Below the pieces are notes generated by a model. The model saw nothing but the letters and a program-made list of their open reading frames with translations. It ran no database searches and was not told the origin of the DNA. Shown here piece by piece: positions 15,062 to 18,733 of a stretch of DNA of 18,733 nt. Position 1 is the first letter of the stretch. Every line of letters begins with the position of its first letter. Both the position numbers and the translations under genes were made by a program. The stretch comes from an uncultured Flavobacteriales bacterium (GTDB lineage Bacteria > Bacteroidota > Bacteroidia > Flavobacteriales_D > Sanyastnellaceae): assembly GCA_937897625.1 (NCBI GenBank), contig CALCNZ010000025.1:1-18733 (forward strand), in the 5' to 3' direction.

Positions 15062-16260
15062 GTATTGTAGCTGAACTAAAACCAACAAGCACATTTAGCT
15101 TTAAACCGAACAAACATTCGGTTTCTGATTTCGCTTTGCCTACAACACGCGTAGAATCTTGGAAATACACACGTGTTGGAGCTATTGATACCACTTGGAA
15201 GCAAGCTGTGCGCAACGAAAATATAGCGTCATTGGAAAAAGGAATTCGAATTGAAAACGGATTCATTGCTCTTCCAACGCAACAAATCCTAGGTGTTTCA
15301 TTCACTGTTGGAAAAAATCTTTCAGCAGAACAACAAGCCTTGGTTCTTTCCCTGTTAGCAAAAGAGAACAGAAGCGACGTGTTCGATGCCATTTCTGAAA
15401 ATGCATCAAACGATCTTGTTCTGATTGAAATTCAATCAGGGAAAATTATTGAAGAAACTATCTCCATTGAAATCGAAAACACTTTGAGTGATTGCATGAG
15501 CACTCCTTATGTGTTCATTGTTTCGAAAGAAAATTCTGTTGCCAAATTCACGGTTGACTTCAAAGGGAAAACTGAACGTTCGTTTCATCTTGTGCAATTA
15601 CATGCGCATGTCGAACAATCGGCACAATTAGAAATTCATCAACTTCAAAACACTTCGAAAAACGAATGTGTCTTGTTGAGAGAGTCTATTACTCAGGCAG
15701 AGAAAAGTGTTTTCAAAATCACTACCGTAACCGCTAGCGGAACATGGGTTCGCAATGAATTGAACATTCGCATTGAAGGTCAGCATTGTGAAACCTTCCT
15801 CAGCGGAGCCTACTTCCCGAAGCAAGATCAATTGATAGACAATCATACGTTTGTAGATCACCAAGTTCCGAATTGCTACAGCAACGAGTTGTACAAAGGG
15901 GTTCTGTTCGACAACGGAAAAGGGGTTTTCAACGGAAAAGTATATGTGCACATCGATGCGCAGAAGACAAACGCTTATCAGAGCAACGCGAACATTATGA
16001 TGAGCGACAGTGCCAGCATGTTCACGAAGCCTGAATTGGAAATTTATGCCGACGATGTGAAGTGTAGCCACGGATCAACTACCGGTCAATTCGACGAAGA
16101 AGCCTTATTCTATTTGCGCGCAAGAGGATTGAGCGAAGAGTCTGCAAAGCGCCTTTTGGTTTCAGCATTTACCTCAGATGTGATGAACAGAATCTCCATT
16201 CCAAGCTGGAAGGAATACGTTCTTGCGACACTTATTCAAAATGAAATCATAACCGAATAA
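15058..16260 (+). CDS. sufD: SufD subunit of the Fe-S assembly complex
   Basis: The SufB paralogue in the SufBC2D complex, needed for iron acquisition and complex stability. It has 400 residues. C336 and H338 in VKCSHGSTTGQFDEEALFYL correspond to C358/H360 of E. coli SufD, the positions at the SufB-SufD interface. The N-terminal third is divergent, as usual for SufD. Residues 16-23 (KPNKHSVS) are encoded by a palindrome copy at 15104-15123, just after the start. Its stop codon lies in the loop of another palindrome copy (16251-16270). So this one gene carries the element at both ends, the only gene here that does. Confidence 0.94.
   Translation: MSIVAELKPTSTFSFKPNKHSVSDFALPTTRVESWKYTRVGAIDTTWKQAVRNENIASLEKGIRIENGFIALPTQQILGVSFTVGKNLSAEQQALVLSLLAKENRSDVFDAISENASNDLVLIEIQSGKIIEETISIEIENTLSDCMSTPYVFIVSKENSVAKFTVDFKGKTERSFHLVQLHAHVEQSAQLEIHQLQNTSKNECVLLRESITQAEKSVFKITTVTASGTWVRNELNIRIEGQHCETFLSGAYFPKQDQLIDNHTFVDHQVPNCYSNELYKGVLFDNGKGVFNGKVYVHIDAQKTNAYQSNANIMMSDSASMFTKPELEIYADDVKCSHGSTTGQFDEEALFYLRARGLSEESAKRLLVSAFTSDVMNRISIPSWKEYVLATLIQNEIITE
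15104..15123 (+). repeat. Dispersed 20-bp palindrome, copy 4 (5' end of sufD)
   Basis: AACCGAA, loop CAAACA, TTCGGTT; an extra A/T pair outside makes eight stem pairs (15103-15124). It is translated as P-N-K-H-S-V from sufD residue 17. Confidence 0.85.
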
Positions 16261-16270
16261 TCATTCGGTT
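16251..16270 (+). repeat. Dispersed 20-bp palindrome, copy 5 (sufD stop / sufS leader)
   Basis: AACCGAA (16251-16257), loop TAATCA, TTCGGTT (16264-16270). The sufD TAA is in the loop, and the element ends 7 bases before the sufS ATG. It is the only copy not read in the P-N-x-x-S-V frame. As RNA it could affect sufS translation start. Confidence 0.85.
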
Positions 16271-16277
16271 TCAAGAT

Positions 16278-17510
16278 ATGGACAACGTTACCCTTCAACA
16301 TAAAATGAAAGAATTGAGAAATCAATTCCCAACGTTGAATCAAACGGTAAACGGACGTCCTCTTGTCTATTTAGACAATGCTGCAACCACTCAAAAGCCA
16401 CAGCGCGTAATAGATTCCATAACGGAATACTACACCAAGTGGAATGCCAACATACACAGAGGAGCGCATTTTTTAGCGAATGCCTCAACTGAAAAATTCG
16501 AATCCACACGCACAGCCTTAGCTGAAATGTTGCATGCGAATTTCCGCGAAGAAATAATCTTCACGCAAGGAAGTACGGACAGCGTAAACATGCTTTCAAC
16601 CATTTTAGAAAATGAGGTTGAAGAAGGAGATGAGATCTGGGTGACCGAAATGGAACACCACGCGAACTTCGTTCCGTGGCAAGTTTTGGCCGAAAAAAAG
16701 AAAGCTGTTTTTCGATATATTCCTATGACTCCTTCTGGAGAATGGGATATCGATTACGCGAAAAAAGAATTGGGAAGCAAAGCGAAAATCGTTGCGTTCA
16801 ATTACGTTTCGAACGCGTTGGGAACCATTAATCCTGTTGAGGAATTAGTAGCAATAGCCAAGAATGCCGGAGCTTATGTCGTGATAGACGGCGCGCAAGC
16901 GGTAGCCCATTTCGACATCAATGTTCAAGCATTGAATTGCGATTTCTTTTTGTTCTCGGCGCACAAAATGTACGGTCCAACAGGACTTGGTATTTTGTGG
17001 GGAAGGAAAGAGTTGTTGGAAAAACTTCCTCCATACAGATACGGCGGTGAAATGATTCGAAAGGTTTCTGTAAGAGGAACCACCTTCAATGATTTGCCAT
17101 TCAAATACGAAGCAGGTACTCCCAATATTGAAGCGGTTATTGCGTTCAACGAATCCATTTCATTCTGCAAAGAAGTGGGAAGAGCGGACATGCACGCGCA
17201 TGAATATTTTTTGTTGAAGACTGCAACCGAACAATTGAAAGCAATTGATGGAATGACTATATATGCAGACCTCGAGAATAAAGTAGGTGTGCTGAGTTTT
17301 AATATGGAGGGCATTCATTCCGCCGACATTGGAACCTTGCTCGATCAGCAAGGAATTGCTGTAAGAACGGGGCATCACTGCACACAACCCCTCTGGGAAA
17401 AGCTAGGAACCACAGGGTCTGTAAGAGCATCGTTTGCTTGTTACAACACCCCTGAAGACGTTGAGTTATTTATTGAAGCGCTGAAGAAAAGCGTGAACAT
17501 GTTACGATAA
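16278..17510 (+). CDS. sufS: Cysteine desulfurase SufS (group II, PLP-dependent)
   Basis: Removes sulfur from L-cysteine, giving alanine and an enzyme persulfide that is passed to SufE. It has 410 residues. The PLP lysine is K230 in FSAHKMYGPTGLGILWG, with D204 and Q207 in VIDGAQAVAH contacting the cofactor and H127 in EMEHHANFVPWQ stacking on it. The persulfide cysteine is C368 in RTGHHCTQPLW, in the short-loop arrangement of group II enzymes. The gene begins 17 bases after sufD, with a palindromic element filling most of that gap, and its TAA shares one base with the sufE ATG. Confidence 0.97.
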   Translation: MDNVTLQHKMKELRNQFPTLNQTVNGRPLVYLDNAATTQKPQRVIDSITEYYTKWNANIHRGAHFLANASTEKFESTRTALAEMLHANFREEIIFTQGSTDSVNMLSTILENEVEEGDEIWVTEMEHHANFVPWQVLAEKKKAVFRYIPMTPSGEWDIDYAKKELGSKAKIVAFNYVSNALGTINPVEELVAIAKNAGAYVVIDGAQAVAHFDINVQALNCDFFLFSAHKMYGPTGLGILWGRKELLEKLPPYRYGGEMIRKVSVRGTTFNDLPFKYEAGTPNIEAVIAFNESISFCKEVGRADMHAHEYFLLKTATEQLKAIDGMTIYADLENKVGVLSFNMEGIHSADIGTLLDQQGIAVRTGHHCTQPLWEKLGTTGSVRASFACYNTPEDVELFIEALKKSVNMLR

Positions 17511-17938
17511 TGATAGAGCAAAAGCAACAAGAGATCATAGAAGAATTTGCCTTTTTCGAAGAGTGGATGCACAAGTATGAGCACATCATTGAATTGGGGA
17601 AAGAGATGAAGGGTTTGTCTGATGAAGAGAAGAAAGACGACTTGCTTGTTGCCGGATGTCAATCGAAAGTGTGGCTCAAAGCAAATTTAAATGAAAACGG
17701 AACTGTTCATTTCGAAGCAGACAGCGATGCAATTATTACCCGCGGATTGGTAGCCTTGGTTGTTTCTGTATTCAATCATGAAACGCCACAAGAGATATTG
17801 AATGCCAACATTCATTTCATGAATGACATTGGGTTGGTTTCAAACTTAAGTCAAACCAGGAGCAACGGACTCGCCGCTATGGTGAAACAGATACTCTTAT
17901 ACGCCACTGTTTTTCAAGCACAACAAAAAAGCAATTAA
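17510..17938 (+). CDS. sufE: SufE sulfur acceptor
   Basis: Takes persulfide sulfur from SufS and delivers it to SufB. It has 142 residues. The acceptor cysteine is C50 in LLVAGCQSKVWL, equivalent to C51 of E. coli SufE, and the family motif RGLVALVVSVFNHETPQEI follows. The N-terminal helices (EEFAFFEEWMHKYEHIIELGKEM) match the family. The ATG at 17510 overlaps the sufS stop by one base, giving strong coupling of the sulfur donor and acceptor; sufT follows after two bases. Confidence 0.96.
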   Translation: MIEQKQQEIIEEFAFFEEWMHKYEHIIELGKEMKGLSDEEKKDDLLVAGCQSKVWLKANLNENGTVHFEADSDAIITRGLVALVVSVFNHETPQEILNANIHFMNDIGLVSNLSQTRSNGLAAMVKQILLYATVFQAQQKSN

Positions 17939-17940
17939 TT

Positions 17941-18252
17941 ATGGAGAAGGCAGCATTAACAGAAGCAATTATTGAAAAACTCAAAACCATTTACGATCCA
18001 GAAATTCCTGTAGACATATACGAACTCGGATTGATTTACGGCATAGACATTGCAGAGGGCGGCGCGGTTGTGATAACCATGACCTTAACATCGCCTTCTT
18101 GTCCGGTTGCAGAAACACTGCCACCTGAAGTTGAAGATAAAATAAAATCAGTTGAAGGAGTTAGCGATTGTAAGGTGAACATAACATGGGAACCAACATG
18201 GGACAAGAGCATGATGAGCCAAGAGGCGCAGCTTGAACTTGGATTTTTATAA
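17941..18252 (+). CDS. sufT: SufT-like MIP18/DUF59 Fe-S maturation factor
   Basis: A small protein of 103 residues of the MIP18/DUF59 family. The N-terminal IYDPEIPVDIYELGLIYGI (17-35) and SPSCPVAETLPPEVEDKI with C54 are the characteristic blocks, and the C-terminal WEPTWDKSMMSQEAQLELGFL is typical of the short SufT forms. Family members help Fe-S protein maturation, probably late in transfer to targets; the exact step is not settled. Being last in a complete suf operon, two bases after sufE, supports the role. Gene symbol is by operon context. Confidence 0.9.
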   Translation: MEKAALTEAIIEKLKTIYDPEIPVDIYELGLIYGIDIAEGGAVVITMTLTSPSCPVAETLPPEVEDKIKSVEGVSDCKVNITWEPTWDKSMMSQEAQLELGFL

Positions 18253-18278
18253 ATGAAATAACTTTTCAAAAACGTAGT

Positions 18279-18286
18279 TACATTTG
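18279..18286 (+). promoter_or_regulatory. -7 element of the small secreted protein gene (leaderless)
   Basis: TACATTTG, an exact TAnnTTTG, then CACTT and the GTG at 18292. It is identical in sequence and spacing to the ispB element. It marks a new transcription unit after suf. Confidence 0.55.
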
Positions 18287-18291
18287 CACTT

Positions 18292-18645
18292 GTGATAAAA
18301 AGACTAACCATAATACTACCCTTGTTGCTTGCCCTACTTTCTTTCAAGGTAAGCGCATCTGTCTTGGTATTAACAGGGGGTTATGTTTCTGCCGAAACTA
18401 ATTTATCAGAAGAAAAGGAAAACGCCATACATCATTGGTCCGACAGTGAAAAGCAAAGCGCTTTTGAAGAATTCATAGAAGAACAGGAAGAAGAGGACTC
18501 AGAATTTTCCGTTAGTATCCAGTTTAGTTTTTTCAGTACTACCCAAACCGCCTTCAGCTCTTCTCGACAAGTCAAATGTCGAAAGGTTAAGCGAAAGCTA
18601 TTCATGTTATATAAGTCCTATAAATTCGATTGTTGCAAATTCTAA
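18292..18645 (+). CDS. Small exported protein, unknown function
   Basis: Not recognised. The 117 residues begin with a signal peptide (MIKRLTIILPLLLALLSFKVSA), followed by a polar region containing HHWSDSEKQSAFEEFIEEQEEEDSEF, a strongly acidic segment. A Ser/Thr/Phe-rich stretch follows (IQFSFFSTTQTAFSSS), then a basic tail with cysteines (KCRKVKRKLFMLYKSYKFDCCKF). The opposed acidic and basic segments could fold on each other. GTG start supported by the -7 element 5 bases ahead. A single-gene unit between suf and the gene entering at 18700, ending in a short hairpin unit. Confidence 0.6.
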   Translation: MIKRLTIILPLLLALLSFKVSASVLVLTGGYVSAETNLSEEKENAIHHWSDSEKQSAFEEFIEEQEEEDSEFSVSIQFSFFSTTQTAFSSSRQVKCRKVKRKLFMLYKSYKFDCCKF

Positions 18646-18648
18646 ATG

Positions 18649-18663
18649 TCATGCGCTTCGCGC
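18649..18663 (+). repeat. Solitary TCAT-hairpin unit
   Basis: TCAT followed by GCGC-TTC-GCGC, the same architecture as each unit of the array at 12250-12370 and also just behind a gene's stop (3 bases). No U tract follows directly, so it is a weak terminator candidate. Confidence 0.65.
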
Positions 18664-18699
18664 AAATCAATCTCATTTAAAATTTCAAAATCTTATTTT

Positions 18700-18733
18700 A
18701 TGAATACTAAAAATATCCCATCTGACGGATGGA
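18700..18733 (+). CDS. 5' end of a gene cut by the window, possibly SulP-family transporter
   Basis: ATG at 18700 opens MNTKNIPSDGW and runs off the end. The short KNIPxDG pattern resembles the N-terminus of Bacteroidota SulP-type anion transporters, but eleven residues cannot decide it. Confidence 0.35.
   Translation, partial: MNTKNIPSDGW

Overview
The window looks like a stretch of a Bacteroidota chromosome, most probably a Flavobacteriales-type lineage; this taxonomy is inferred. The signs are a secreted protein with a type IX secretion (T9SS) sorting domain, promoter elements of the TAnnTTTG type, no clear Shine-Dalgarno sequences, and a complete suf operon in the order A-B-C-D-S-E-T. 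The first 42 bases are not biological. They are an Illumina TruSeq adapter with an i5 index, so position 1 is a contig end and the first gene is cut there.

Layout. 43-1694 is the C-terminal part of an AsmA-like envelope protein, overlapping an RsmF-type rRNA cytosine methyltransferase (1691-3025). This converges on cvpA, with the two stop codons sharing TTAA. After a short divergent region come ksgA/rsmA, class I fructose-1,6-bisphosphatase, a TM2-domain protein and two glycosyltransferases (GT2 and GT9), tightly packed and probably co-transcribed. The minus strand then carries a GEVED/T9SS secreted protein, a HEPN/MNT toxin-antitoxin pair (8312-8951), a muramidase with LysM modules, a MORN-repeat lipoprotein and a polyprenyl diphosphate synthase. 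On the plus strand follow a putative outer-membrane protein, a structured hairpin array, the suf Fe-S cluster assembly operon (12511-18252), a small secreted protein of unknown function, and the first 11 codons of a gene that runs off the window.

The suf genes form one unit. SufS and SufE mobilise sulfur, SufBCD is the scaffold, SufA is a carrier and SufT an accessory maturation factor. The operon has the only well-formed two-element promoter with a leader in the window, and a perfect 10-bp inverted repeat in that leader looks like an operator.

Three patterns are not explained by gene content. (1) A 20-bp palindrome, consensus AACCGAATRAACATTCGGTT, occurs five times. Four copies are inside unrelated genes, always in the same reading frame (P-N-[KE]-x-S-V), and one spans the sufD stop just before sufS. 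(2) An array of eight different short perfect hairpins separated by exactly TCAT lies between the outer-membrane protein gene and suf; a solitary TCAT-hairpin unit lies at 18649-18663. (3) At least seven genes have a TAnnTTTG-like -7 element exactly 4 or 5 bases before an ATG or GTG, which suggests leaderless transcripts and fixes several start codons. All calls come from reading the sequence; no database search was run.
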